Part shown: piece by piece, positions 18,111-26,450 of the stretch | How positions within the stretch are numbered: position 1 is the first letter of the stretch | Layout of the letters: each line of letters opens with the position of its first letter | Assembly: GCF_023023025.1 (NCBI RefSeq) | Contig: NZ_CP095481.1 | Span: 4,526,001-4,590,000, forward strand | Direction of reading: 5' to 3' | DNA from: Amycolatopsis sp. WQ 127309 | GTDB taxonomy: Bacteria; Actinomycetota; Actinomycetes; Mycobacteriales; Pseudonocardiaceae | Length of the DNA: 64,000 nt | Notes under the pieces: generated by a model | Database searches by the model: none | Told to the model about the DNA's origin: nothing | What the model saw: only the letters and a program-made list of their open reading frames with translations | Translations under genes and position numbers: made by a program

Positions 18111-19177
18111 CGGGCACCTTCCAAGGTCGTCCGGAGCAGCTCGTCGTAGGCCTTCATCAGTGTGTGCGGGTCGTAGTCGCGCTCGATGGCCCGCCGCCCC
18201 GCGGCGGCCGCGGAGTCCCGGGTGGACCGGTCGGACAGCAGCGTGTCCAGCGCGTGCGCCGTTGCCGCCGGGTCACCGGGTGGCACCACCAGCCCACCTC
18301 CGCCGGCCAGCACCTCGCGGACACCGCCGACGTCGGTCGCCACCACCGGCCGGCCGGCCGCCATCGACTCGAGCACCGCCAGCGGGAGGCCCTCCCAATC
18401 GCTGGTCAGCACCGTCACGTCGGCCGCCGCGAGCAGATCGGGCACGTCGGCGCGGGTGCCGAGGAACCGGACGCGGCCGGCCAGCGGCTCGCCGCGCTCT
18501 TCGAGTTCCGCGCGCAGGCTCCCGTCGCCGGCCAGCCACAGCACCGGGTCGCCCTCGAGCGCGGCCCAGGCGTCCAGCAGCACGTCGTGGCGCTTCTGCG
18601 GCTCCAGCCGAGCGAGGCAGAGCGCGACGGGCGTCCCTTCGCCGACGTCGAGCGACGCGCGCACCGACGCCCGGCCGAACACCGGCGGCCGCGTGAACAC
18701 GGCGTTGCGGATCACCTGCGGCCCGCGCAAGCCCGCTGCGACCAGCCGATCCGCGGCGGCGGGGGAGACGGCCACGACGCGATCGGACGTGTGCCGCAGG
18801 ATCCGGGCGGCCCTGCGGTACTCGTCGTCGGCGACGCCGTGGAAGACGCTCAGCAGCGGCCGCCGCCGCCCGGGGACGAGCGCGAGCCGGGCGACGAGGC
18901 TCGCACCGACGTTGTGGGCCAGCACGACGTCCGGGCGGAACCGCGACAGCGCGTGGCGCACCGCCCACGCCGCCCGTAGCACGCCGGCCTTGCTGCGGTG
19001 TGCGAGCGGAACGGGGAACGTCGCCGTGCCGCCTGCCGCCAGCGCGTCGGCCCGGAAGCCGCCGGCGCTGGCGACCGCGGACACCCAGCCGTACTCCTCG
19101 CCGCGCGCCACCATGCCGGCGACGAGCGTTTCGGCTCCGCCGGCGCCCATTTCACTGATCACGTGCAAGACACGCAT
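18107..19177 (-). CDS. Family 4 glycosyltransferase
   Basis: The 356-aa GT-B enzyme opens with LHVISEMGAGGAETLV, typical of GT4 enzymes. It continues with ALCLARLEPQKRHDVLL, LWLAGDGSLRAEL and TSDWEGLPLAVLESMAAGRPVVA. The ATG at 19177 has a strong AGGGAGG 6 nt upstream, although it also overlaps the 3' end of the polymerase gene by 26 nt. That may make it an internal re-initiation point of the operon. It presumably extends the lipid-linked repeat unit. Confidence 0.88.
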   Translation of the reverse strand: MRVLHVISEMGAGGAETLVAGMVARGEEYGWVSAVASAGGFRADALAAGGTATFPVPLAHRSKAGVLRAAWAVRHALSRFRPDVVLAHNVGASLVARLALVPGRRRPLLSVFHGVADDEYRRAARILRHTSDRVVAVSPAAADRLVAAGLRGPQVIRNAVFTRPPVFGRASVRASLDVGEGTPVALCLARLEPQKRHDVLLDAWAALEGDPVLWLAGDGSLRAELEERGEPLAGRVRFLGTRADVPDLLAAADVTVLTSDWEGLPLAVLESMAAGRPVVATDVGGVREVLAGGGGLVVPPGDPAATAHALDTLLSDRSTRDSAAAAGRRAIERDYDPHTLMKAYDELLRTTLEGAR

Positions 19178-20399
19178 CGGCACCTCCCTCTCCCCGGACC
19201 CGGGTCTCGGCCGCGACGGCGAGCGCCGCCAGCGACCACAACGGCAGGTAGTACTGCTCGGACAGGAACGTCGAGGTGACCAGCACGGCGAGCAGCGACG
19301 CCTGGATCGCGACGGCCTCCACGCGGGCCGGAGCAGCCGGGCCGGCCAGCCGGACCGTCCGTTCGCTCGCCACCGCGGCGACGCCGAGCACCCCGGCGAA
19401 CAGGGCGAATCCCGGCAAGCCCAGCTCCGCGGCCACCTCGAGGTACATGTTGTGCGCCACCGGGGTCTGCTCGTCGACCTCGGCGTCGTGCGACTCGGCG
19501 GCGTACTCCGCGCGGAACCCGCCCGGCCCGGCACCCAGCACCGGGTGGGCGGTCACCATCCGGGCCGCGGCCTGCCAGCGCAGCTCGCGTGTGTCCACAT
19601 TGGACGCCGCGATGAAGGTCTTCTCCTGAACGGCCCGTTCGAGCTGCGGCCTGGCGAGCAGCAGCGCACCCAGGCCCAGCACGAGCAGCGACGCGGCCGC
19701 GGCACCGAGCAGCCGCCACGGCAGCACCCGGCGCACCAGCAGCCAGCCGACCGCGGCGGCCAGCCCCAGGGCGCCGCCCCGGGAGAACGTCGCCACCGCG
19801 CCCGCCACCAGGACGGCTCCCGCGATCGCCGGGGCGACGCCGGAGAACCGGTGACGCGGCCCGGGACGGGCGACGGCGAGCAGGGGGACCGCCGCGACGA
19901 GGAAGTAGGCCAGGTCGTTCGGGTCCGGTTGCGGGCCGCTCGCGCGCGCCTGTCCTTCGACCACCAAGCTGTACAGCGCGCCGGCACCGGCGACCGTGGC
20001 CCCCGCGGCCATGGCCAGCAGCACGTCGCGGATCGGTACCTCGCGGCCCGCGACGTCCGCGAGCGCCGCCGTGACCACCAGGAACGGCAGCCACCGCACG
20101 GTGTATTCCACGGTGAACGCACCCGCCGAATGGGCCGCGGCGGTCGTCGCCACCACCACCGCGAGCGCGGCGAGCACCGCGTACAACGGCGTCGGCCGCA
20201 GGAGCCGCCGCTGCCGGGCTCGCACCGCGAGCCACGTCACGACCAGCAGCGCGGGGGCGACCTTGCCGAGCTGCGCGTGCACGGCCGCCAGATAGCCCTC
20301 GACCGGTGCCAGCGCGACCGTGGCGCACGCGAGAACCCGAAGCGGCGACGCCCCACGCGTGCCGCGGCCGGCGGGCAGCACGACCGAGAACGCGGTCAC
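19152..20399 (-). CDS. O-antigen ligase / Wzy-type polymerase
   Basis: The 415-aa polytopic protein has the Wzy_C hallmarks: TFSRGG, the extracytoplasmic loop with PVLGAGPGGF, and AHNMYLEVAAELG (the HNxxLxxxxExG pattern). Family members polymerise or ligate undecaprenyl-linked oligosaccharides outside the membrane. With the flippase and the Wzz-like protein it completes a Wzx/Wzy export pathway. The GTG start overlaps the deacetylase stop as GTGA. Confidence 0.82.
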   Translation of the reverse strand: MTAFSVVLPAGRGTRGASPLRVLACATVALAPVEGYLAAVHAQLGKVAPALLVVTWLAVRARQRRLLRPTPLYAVLAALAVVVATTAAAHSAGAFTVEYTVRWLPFLVVTAALADVAGREVPIRDVLLAMAAGATVAGAGALYSLVVEGQARASGPQPDPNDLAYFLVAAVPLLAVARPGPRHRFSGVAPAIAGAVLVAGAVATFSRGGALGLAAAVGWLLVRRVLPWRLLGAAAASLLVLGLGALLLARPQLERAVQEKTFIAASNVDTRELRWQAAARMVTAHPVLGAGPGGFRAEYAAESHDAEVDEQTPVAHNMYLEVAAELGLPGFALFAGVLGVAAVASERTVRLAGPAAPARVEAVAIQASLLAVLVTSTFLSEQYYLPLWSLAALAVAAETRVRGEGGADACLARDQ

Positions 20400-21367
20400 C
20401 TCCCGGCGCCCAGCCGCGTGACGGCACGTTCCCGCCGCACTTCGGTGCGGCTGACGTGGTCACCGGTGCCGACCACGTCGAAGTGCTCTCGCAGCGTGGC
20501 CAGGACCCAGCCCAGCCAGGCGGCTTTCCGGCTGCCCGGCGCGGCCATGCCGGGGAAGAACTCCATTCCGGGAGCGTCGGTGCCGCCGAGGACGTCGGTG
20601 GGGTGCAGCAGCAGCGACGGTGCGACGCCGCGGGCGAGGCACAGCCGCAGCGCCGCCCGGAAGTACCCGCGGGCCAGCCGCGGGGACAGCTCGTGCAGCT
20701 GGAGCAGGTAGGACCCGTGGATCGGGGTGCGCAGCAGCGGCATCGTCGTCACCGGGAGCTCGACCAGCGCACTGCCTTCGACCGTTCGCCAGCGGTAGGG
20801 GTGCACCGGCGCCAGCACCCGGGAAACACCGCCGAACAGGTCACCGCGCCCGTCGTCGGCGGCGCCCGCGGGAACCGTCCGGTTGTGGTAGACGCGGGCC
20901 AGCGGGCCGATCCAGGTCGGCAGCGTGCTGGCGTCGTAGACGTAACCCCGTTCCGCCAGCAGTTCGACGAGGTCGCGCGTGAGGCTGTAACCGGGGCCGC
21001 GGAAGCCGACGGGCCGGGGCGCGCCGGCCGCGATGATCGCGACCTCGGTCCGGCTCAGCTCGTCCTCGAGCCGGTCCCGGGAATACCGGTGCAGCCAAGG
21101 TTCGTGGCCGAAAGAGTGGTTGGCGACCTCGTGACCCGCCGCGGCGATCGCGTTGACCGCCTTGGCGCCGTCTTCGCGCACGACGTCGGCGCCCACCGCG
21201 AACACCGTCGTGGTCAACCTCTGCTCGCCGAGGATCTCCAGCAGCCGGGGTACGGCGGAAGGCAGGAAACTGGGGTAGCCGCGCCAAGCGGAGTCGCCAT
21301 GGGTCTTGAGGTACGCCCAGAGGTTGTCGAGATCCACCGACACGCTCGCGAGCGGCCGGGCGGTCAC
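20396..21367 (-). CDS. Polysaccharide deacetylase (CE4/NodB-like)
   Basis: The 323-aa protein has the NodB motifs: SVSVDLDN (general base Asp), ANHSFGHE (HxxxH metal site), GFRGPGYS and LLLHPTDVL (C-terminal His). It deacetylates N-acetyl sugars on polysaccharide or a precursor. No signal peptide is seen, so it probably works inside the cell, for example on a lipid-linked intermediate. That is unusual for an EPS-modifying enzyme. The GTG at 21367 overlaps the upstream stop by 4 nt. Confidence 0.85.
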   Translation of the reverse strand: MTARPLASVSVDLDNLWAYLKTHGDSAWRGYPSFLPSAVPRLLEILGEQRLTTTVFAVGADVVREDGAKAVNAIAAAGHEVANHSFGHEPWLHRYSRDRLEDELSRTEVAIIAAGAPRPVGFRGPGYSLTRDLVELLAERGYVYDASTLPTWIGPLARVYHNRTVPAGAADDGRGDLFGGVSRVLAPVHPYRWRTVEGSALVELPVTTMPLLRTPIHGSYLLQLHELSPRLARGYFRAALRLCLARGVAPSLLLHPTDVLGGTDAPGMEFFPGMAAPGSRKAAWLGWVLATLREHFDVVGTGDHVSRTEVRRERAVTRLGAGR

Positions 21368-22191
21368 CCGGCCTCCCCGGCGACGGTCACCGCGCGGCTC
21401 CGATGGCCCAGCACGAGCACGCCGGCCACCACGACGGTCAGACCCAGGACGACCGCCGGGCCGCCACCGTCGACGACGCGGTCGCCCAGCGCGGTGATGC
21501 CGGTGACGGAGGCCAGCACGATGGTCGTGGCGTCCGCCGTCGTCACGACCGTGGCCGCCGGGCCGCGCTGCAGGGCTACCGCCATCGAAGCCTGCCCGAG
21601 CACCGCGGCGAGCACCATCAGCCAGGTCAGCGGGCTCGCCGGGAGCGCGAGGAGATCGAGGTGGGCCAACGATCGGCTCGCCACCGCCACGACGGCGAAC
21701 GCCACCCCGGAGAGGACCGCGGGCAGCAGGAAGGAGTCCGATCGGGCCGCCCGGAACATCGCCAGTCCGGTACCGGCCAGCACACACGCCAGGACCAGGA
21801 CCCCGCTCGGTGCGAGGTCGTCGGCGACCGACGGCGCCGACGACCCGGCGAGCACGACGAGCCCGGACGCCAGCAGGACGAGGGTCACCACCTCCGCGGT
21901 CCGCAGCCGCCACCCGAGGACCAGGACGCCGAACACGGTGGCCAGGCCGATCGCCGAGGAGGACGCGGTCTGGACCAGATACAGCGGCAGGGACGCCCGA
22001 GCGAAGAAAGCCAGCGCGAACCCGCCCGCCTGACCGGCGAATCCCACCAGGTAGAGCCGGTCGGTGACCAACCGGGCGAGCAGTTTCATGCCGACCCCGG
22101 GCTGGTTCCCGGCCCGGCGCGCGGCCACGCTCTGGGCGACGATCCCCATCGCGTACAGCGCGGCGGATGCCACGAGGATTCCGTAATCCAT
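21364..22191 (-). CDS. DMT/EamA-like integral membrane protein
   Basis: The 275-aa protein has about nine to ten hydrophobic helices with the internal pseudo-repeat typical of drug/metabolite transporter proteins. It is first in the polysaccharide operon, with AAGGGAG 9 nt before the ATG. Related EmrE/DMT-fold proteins flip lipid-linked sugars such as undecaprenyl-phosphate-aminoarabinose. A role in flipping the polyprenyl-phosphate sugar for the GT87-like enzyme would fit but is inference. Confidence 0.75.
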   Translation of the reverse strand: MDYGILVASAALYAMGIVAQSVAARRAGNQPGVGMKLLARLVTDRLYLVGFAGQAGGFALAFFARASLPLYLVQTASSSAIGLATVFGVLVLGWRLRTAEVVTLVLLASGLVVLAGSSAPSVADDLAPSGVLVLACVLAGTGLAMFRAARSDSFLLPAVLSGVAFAVVAVASRSLAHLDLLALPASPLTWLMVLAAVLGQASMAVALQRGPAATVVTTADATTIVLASVTGITALGDRVVDGGGPAVVLGLTVVVAGVLVLGHRSRAVTVAGEAG

Positions 22192-22209
22192 TACGAACGA
22201 CTCCCTTTG

Positions 22210-22224
22210 CGCCACGTCGTGGCG
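22210..22224. promoter_or_regulatory. 15-nt palindrome next to the EPS operon start
   Basis: CGCCACG-T-CGTGGCG is a perfect inverted repeat 18 nt upstream of the first EPS gene, just behind its ribosome binding site. It could be an operator or a leader hairpin affecting initiation. Confidence 0.45.
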
Positions 22225-22402
22225 TTTCCCAGACGGAGAGCGTAGGAGCCGTGGCCGCGGACCACGTTCGAAGGACCGGGTTGGCGGATTCGTCACGTAG
22301 CGAAACGGTTTCGACGTCCGATCTTGCCACCAAAGCGTGCTTCGCCGGTGGTGGACGCGTTTCGGGCACAGGCTGTGCCTATCGTGGCTCCCGGATTCGT
22401 GC

Positions 22403-22434
22403 CGCGGATCCGTCGTCGGGGCAACGGATCCGCG
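22403..22434. promoter_or_regulatory. Inverted repeat with 11-nt arms
   Basis: CGCGGATCCGT and ACGGATCCGCG are exact reverse complements separated by 10 nt in the middle of the divergent region. This suits a dimeric regulator acting on both directions. Confidence 0.4.
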
Positions 22435-22625
22435 CGGATGCCCGGGCTTTCGGGAAGGGCACGTCGACATTTACCCTTTCGAGGCCCAAAAGCTCGGTCA
22501 GCGAGCTGGGCCGTTTACACGATGGTGGTACTGGCTGGATCGGCTTCCATCGCATCAGTAGGTTTCGCTCTCGGGGCGAACACACCTTCATTGTCGTCAC
22601 CGCAATCGCCAATCGAGGAGTATTC

Positions 22626-23003
22626 ATGCTGAAGAAGATCGGTTTCATCGCGGCCGCCATGGCTGCCGGCGCGTTCCTGACCGGCGGGATCGCGGCCGCC
22701 GGCACCCCGGACGAGGACCACGGGCACCACCACGGCCACCACGGCCACCACAGCTACGACTCCAGTGGTCAGGTCGGGCTGGTCAACCTGAACAACACCG
22801 ACGTGCTCCACAACGTCAACGTCACCCCGGGCATCTGCGGCAACGACGTGAACGTCCTCGGCGTCCAGGTCCCGATCCGTGACTCGCTCAACGGCATCGG
22901 TGTGCCGATCCTGTCGCCGGGCGGGAACACCGCCGCCGGCGCGTCCCCGTACAACTGCGCCGCCGGTGCGGTCGTCGACGGCGGCACCAGCCAGGGCAAC
23001 TAG
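22626..23003 (+). CDS. Chaplin-like small secreted protein, His-rich
   Basis: The 125-aa product has a signal peptide (cleavage near IAAAG, residue 25). A short histidine-rich stretch (HGHHHGHHGHH) follows, then a conserved core QVGLVNLNNTDVLHNVN ... CGNDVNVLGVQVP ... VPILSPG ... NC and the end DGGTSQGN. The CGNDVNVLG segment recalls the chaplin core of Streptomyces, but the length and ending differ, so it is probably a related surface-protein family of unknown role. The ATG has GAGGAG upstream. A paralogue follows at 23322. Confidence 0.7.
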   Translation: MLKKIGFIAAAMAAGAFLTGGIAAAGTPDEDHGHHHGHHGHHSYDSSGQVGLVNLNNTDVLHNVNVTPGICGNDVNVLGVQVPIRDSLNGIGVPILSPGGNTAAGASPYNCAAGAVVDGGTSQGN

Positions 23004-23159
23004 TCTCCGTGCCCCGGTCGCCCGCTGTGTGTGCGGAAGCCGGCTGTGGGCACGGAATCCGGTGATCCGCGTCAGCGTGGTAAGGCTCCGGGCACGAAGC
23101 GAGTTGCACACTCCTGTTGCGCGCCCAGGGTTTTACCGCGATGTTCCGCGATACCGGCA

Positions 23160-23207
23160 CGGGTGGGACCGGTCACACGACTGGAGACGTGTCGCCGGTC
23201 CCACCCG
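23160..23207. terminator. Long hairpin between the two chaplin-like genes
   Basis: CGGGTGGGACCGG and CCGGTCCCACCCG form a 13-bp stem, continued by an inner ACACG/CGTGT stem. No T run follows, so it may be a terminator, attenuator or mRNA-stabilising element. It lies about 115 nt before the second gene. Confidence 0.55.
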
Positions 23208-23321
23208 GTGTTACCACGCAGTACCGAAGACGTGCGTGGCGGCAGCTCTTGCCGCTACGCCCGAAGAGCAAGTGTTCATTCCCCCGCTGATTCCCGGCGG
23301 GCCCTTATAGGAGTTCTTCTC

Positions 23322-23672
23322 TTGATCAAGCAGCTCGGATTCGTCGCCACCACCCTCGCCGCCGGCATGGCCATCCTCGGCGGATCCGCTTCCGCGGCCG
23401 GCGTCACCGTCGACGGCCACCCGATCGACACCCACGACCAGGTCGGTCTCGCCAACGTGCAGAACCTCGACGCCGCGCACAACCTCAACGGCACGCTCGG
23501 TTTCTGCGACAACAACGTCAACGTCCTCGGCGTCCAGGTGCCGGTCCGCGACGTCGCGCAGGGCATCGGCGTGCCGGTGCTGTCGCCGGGCGAGAACGAG
23601 GCCGCCGGCGAGACGCCGTTCAACTGCGCTGCCGGTGACATCGCCGACGGTGGCACCGCCCAGGGCAACTGA
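23322..23672 (+). CDS. Chaplin-like small secreted protein (paralogue)
   Basis: This starts at TTG 23322, 8 nt after AGGAG; no ATG or GTG gives a sensible signal peptide. The 116-aa protein has a signal peptide (cleavage near ASA-A) and the same core as the gene at 22626: QVGLANVQNLDAAHNLN, CDNNVNVLGVQVPVRD, VPVLSPGE, NCAAG and DGGTAQGN. It lacks the His-rich insert. The two arose by tandem duplication. A conserved pair of Cys could form one disulfide. Function is unknown; a hydrophobic cell-surface role is inferred. Confidence 0.68.
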   Translation: MIKQLGFVATTLAAGMAILGGSASAAGVTVDGHPIDTHDQVGLANVQNLDAAHNLNGTLGFCDNNVNVLGVQVPVRDVAQGIGVPVLSPGENEAAGETPFNCAAGDIADGGTAQGN

Positions 23673-23682
23673 TCCACCTCCT

Positions 23683-23714
23683 CGCTCGCCGCGCGGGGTG
23701 TCGCGCGGTGAGCG
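23683..23714 (+). terminator. Hairpin after the second chaplin-like gene
   Basis: A 12-bp stem (one G-T pair), CGCTCGCCGCGC with GCGCGGTGAGCG, lies 10 nt beyond the stop codon. Confidence 0.6.
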
Positions 23715-23740
23715 GGGAATAGCAAGACGTCGGTTCGAAA

Positions 23741-23779
23741 GGCACCCGGCGCGGCGCACGTCCGGCCGCGCCGGGTGCC
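23741..23779 (+). terminator. Strong GC hairpin terminator
   Basis: GGCACCCGGCGCGGC pairs perfectly with GCCGCGCCGGGTGCC across a 9-nt loop (15 bp). With the hairpin at 23683 it forms a double terminator isolating the peptide genes from the peptidase gene. Confidence 0.7.
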
Positions 23780-23848
23780 TCGGGCGGACGTTCCGGCCGG
23801 TGCTTGGCGAAGGGCCACGCCGGCCGGTGTCCGAGGAAGGAAGCGCCG

Positions 23849-25540
23849 GTGCGCAGGTCCCGAGGAGGGCTGACGGCGGTCGCCGCGGTTCTCTTGGCCA
23901 CCGCGGCGCCCGCCGTCGCGGACACGGCCGGCCCGCTCGTGCGTTACCAGCGTCAGCAGGTCATCTGGGACAGCTGCGCTTTCCGCACCGGGGCCAGTGC
24001 GAAGCCGGCGCAATGCGCACGGATCACCGTTCCGCGAGACTGGTCGGACCCGGCCGCCGGAGCCGACCTCCGGGTGGCGATCAGCCGGACCGTGGCCACC
24101 GGAACGCGTTTCGGGGCGATCCTCGTGAACCCCGGCGGTCCGGGCGGCCGCGGCACGCCGCTCGCCGGTGCGCTCGCCGGCCTGGAACCTTCCGTCGGTG
24201 AGCACTACGACTTCGTGGGTATGGACCCCCGTGGGACCGGTCAGGAAGGCGGCGACGACGAGGGGTTCGTCTGCCACGTGCCGATCGAGCGGTTGCCGCC
24301 GGACGACGATCTCGACGCCCGGGACCGCTCGGCCCGCAGCATCGCACTGCACCAGCGCGCGCCGCGCGCCGTTGCCGAGGCCTGCCGGCACGACCCGCTG
24401 GCGCCGTACCTCACCACCTGGCAGACCACGCACGACATGGACCTGATCCGGGCCCTGCTGGGCGACGAGCGGCTGAACTACCTCGGCTACTCCTACGGCA
24501 CCTGGCTCGGCGCGAAGTACGCGTCCCTCTTCCCCTCCCGTGCGGGCAAGGTCGTCCTGGACTCCAGCGTCGACTTCGAGGGGCGCCTCCAGGCCGCGTT
24601 CGAAGCGTTCCCGGCGATCGACCAGCGCGAGTTCGACCGCGTCTACGTGCCGTGGCTCGCTCGCCGGTTCCCGGACCAGCTGGGGAGGACCGCGACCGAG
24701 ATCAAGGAGAAGTGGGAGCGGATACGCACCTACTTCAAGGGCCGGGGCGTCTCGCCGGACGTGTTCGACCACATCTTCATCGGCAGCGGAAACACCCGGC
24801 AGTGGCTGATCGGCGCGCTCGTCCTCACGAAGGGCGCGGCCGCACTCGACGTCACGAGCTCACCACCGCCGCCGGCGTTGAAGACCGAGCTCGATCGCGT
24901 GTCGCGCGCGGTCTTCGGTGTCCCGGCCGCGGAGCTGACCGCCGCGGACGTGGTGGCCGCTGTGGCGGAGCAGGAGCCCGACGACGTCGAGGTGCCCGGT
25001 ACGCGGCTGGCCGTCGCGTGCGGCGACCAGCCGACGCCGGCAGCGACCTGGTACAAGATCCTCAGCGACCGGCAGGGCCCGGCGTACCCGCTGTTCGGCT
25101 GGGCCTACGGGCTGGGCGAACCGTGCGGCTACTGGTCCGAGCGGCCCCGGCACCCGTTGCCGAAGCTCCCCGCGCGGGCGGCGAAGAAGGTGCTCGTCGT
25201 CCAGGGCGAGTTCGACCCCCAGACCGGCTACGAGCAGGCCGAGGCGGCCGCGAAGACAGCCGGCGTCCCCCTGGTGTCGGTAGCGGACTCGCCGTTCCAC
25301 GGCCAGTACGCCGTCAGCGGAAACCCTTGTGTCGACGACTTGGTGAACGCCTACTTCCTCGGAAGCGTGCGTCCCGCCGCCACCATCTGCCCCGGTGTCC
25401 CGTTGCCCGGGGAAACCACCGTCTTTCCGGCGGCGGGCCCGGCCGGACAGCCGAGCGAGACGGCGTCGCCGCGTACCGCGCGTTCGACCGCGCGGCAACA
25501 GCTCCAGGAAAGCATCAGCTCGCTCAACCGCGGGTTCTGA
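23849..25540 (+). CDS. Secreted tripeptidyl-aminopeptidase-like alpha/beta-hydrolase
   Basis: The 563-aa protein has a signal peptide (cleavage near AVADT). Its Ser hydrolase fold has the oxyanion loop VNPGGPGG, nucleophile Ser215 in GYSYGTW, a catalytic Asp in GEFDPQTGY and His in DSPFHGQY. The C-terminal TAP-like domain is typical of Streptomyces SlpD/Tap peptidases, which release tripeptides outside the cell. The GTG at 23849 is chosen because AGGAAGGA precedes it. A close paralogue sits at 48818-50473 on the other strand. Confidence 0.88.
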   Translation: MRRSRGGLTAVAAVLLATAAPAVADTAGPLVRYQRQQVIWDSCAFRTGASAKPAQCARITVPRDWSDPAAGADLRVAISRTVATGTRFGAILVNPGGPGGRGTPLAGALAGLEPSVGEHYDFVGMDPRGTGQEGGDDEGFVCHVPIERLPPDDDLDARDRSARSIALHQRAPRAVAEACRHDPLAPYLTTWQTTHDMDLIRALLGDERLNYLGYSYGTWLGAKYASLFPSRAGKVVLDSSVDFEGRLQAAFEAFPAIDQREFDRVYVPWLARRFPDQLGRTATEIKEKWERIRTYFKGRGVSPDVFDHIFIGSGNTRQWLIGALVLTKGAAALDVTSSPPPPALKTELDRVSRAVFGVPAAELTAADVVAAVAEQEPDDVEVPGTRLAVACGDQPTPAATWYKILSDRQGPAYPLFGWAYGLGEPCGYWSERPRHPLPKLPARAAKKVLVVQGEFDPQTGYEQAEAAAKTAGVPLVSVADSPFHGQYAVSGNPCVDDLVNAYFLGSVRPAATICPGVPLPGETTVFPAAGPAGQPSETASPRTARSTARQQLQESISSLNRGF

Positions 25541-25659
25541 TCGTCCGGCGTTCGTGCGAGGGCGCCGCGGTCGCGGGTGGTTCCACCGAAAGTGCCCTTG
25601 GTGGCATCGATGTGTGGTTTCGGATTGCCGGTTTCCTTGCTGTTGCCGACACTCGAAAC

Positions 25660-26250
25660 ATGGAGAGCACGGTTTCCGAGCCCGAGGCAGCACCCGAGTC
25701 CGACGTCCGGTTCCCGATCGTCCTGCGGGGGTACGACCGTCGTCAGGTGGACGAATACGTGCGGGTCGCGGAGAAGCGGGTGGAACGGCACGAGAAGGCG
25801 CGGAGGGTGGCGGAGCGCAGGCTGACCAAGGCCCAGATCCCCGCACCTCGGACCGCGGTGTCGGAACAGGAGCGTGGCCTGGGGAAGCGGATCGAAAAGA
25901 TCCTCGAGGTCGCCAAGTCCGAAGCCGAGGAGATCAAGGAGCAAGCCCGCAAGGAGAGCGAGAAGCTGCTGACGGCCGCGGAGAAGACGGCCGCCGACGC
26001 GGAGAACGCCCGTGTGGAGACCGAGCGCGCCGCGCAGCAGGAGGCTCGACGCGTCATCTCCCGCGCGGAACAGGAAGCCGCCACCATCCGGACGGCCCAC
26101 CAGGCGGTGCTGGCCGAACTCGGCCAGATCGCCGACGTCGTCGAAGAGCTGCGCGACCGATTCGGCGGCGAGGCCGAAGCGGAACATCGTGCTGAGACCG
26201 GTGCCGCGGACCCCGTGCCCGCGCCGGCCGGCTCGACGCGGGCCGGTTGA
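25660..26250 (+). CDS. DivIVA-like coiled-coil protein
   Basis: The 196-aa protein has the N-terminal DivIVA-type motif FPIVLRGYDRRQVDEYV (residues 17-33). A highly charged coiled coil (about 35-165) is rich in Glu, Lys, Arg and Ala, and a Pro/Ala tail ends the protein. DivIVA-domain proteins bind curved membrane at poles and septa, or act as scaffolds. This one is shorter than Wag31 and is probably an accessory paralogue. No clear Shine-Dalgarno precedes the ATG; a GTG at 25609 is possible. A leaderless message cannot be excluded. Confidence 0.7.
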   Translation: MESTVSEPEAAPESDVRFPIVLRGYDRRQVDEYVRVAEKRVERHEKARRVAERRLTKAQIPAPRTAVSEQERGLGKRIEKILEVAKSEAEEIKEQARKESEKLLTAAEKTAADAENARVETERAAQQEARRVISRAEQEAATIRTAHQAVLAELGQIADVVEELRDRFGGEAEAEHRAETGAADPVPAPAGSTRAG

Positions 26251-26450
26251 GGAATCGGGTAGCAGGTCGGAGTCCGGGCCGTGACGTCCGTGGCTCGGGC
26301 GCCGTATCGGGAACTGCCCGTCGCCGAAAGCCGTCCACAACACGCTGCCCGCGCCTGCGCGGACAAGGTGCGGGTGACGCGGCGCCGGCGAACCTGGCGA
26401 CGGTGCCCTGCGCCGTCGGCCACCCGACCAGCCGTGCGCCGACCTGACTG
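26251..26450. other. Short convergent intergenic region
   Basis: About 200 nt between the DivIVA-like gene and the convergent small secreted protein gene. No convincing frame and no clear terminator stem was seen. Confidence 0.4.

Larger units (their letters stand above)
22192..22625. promoter_or_regulatory. 434-nt divergent control region (EPS operon / chaplin-like gene)
   Basis: No convincing coding frame. The region separates the leftward nine-gene EPS operon from the rightward chaplin-like gene and holds two inverted repeats (22210-22224 and 22403-22434). A GAGGAG site for the rightward gene is at 22614-22619. Confidence 0.55.

Noticed and set aside
5914..22191. Pel-type polysaccharide operon
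   Set aside because: A GT4, a MOP flippase and a deacetylase are present. However, the initiating sugar transferase, Wzz-like and Wzy-type proteins indicate a Wzx/Wzy pathway, and no PelD/PelE-like gene was recognised.
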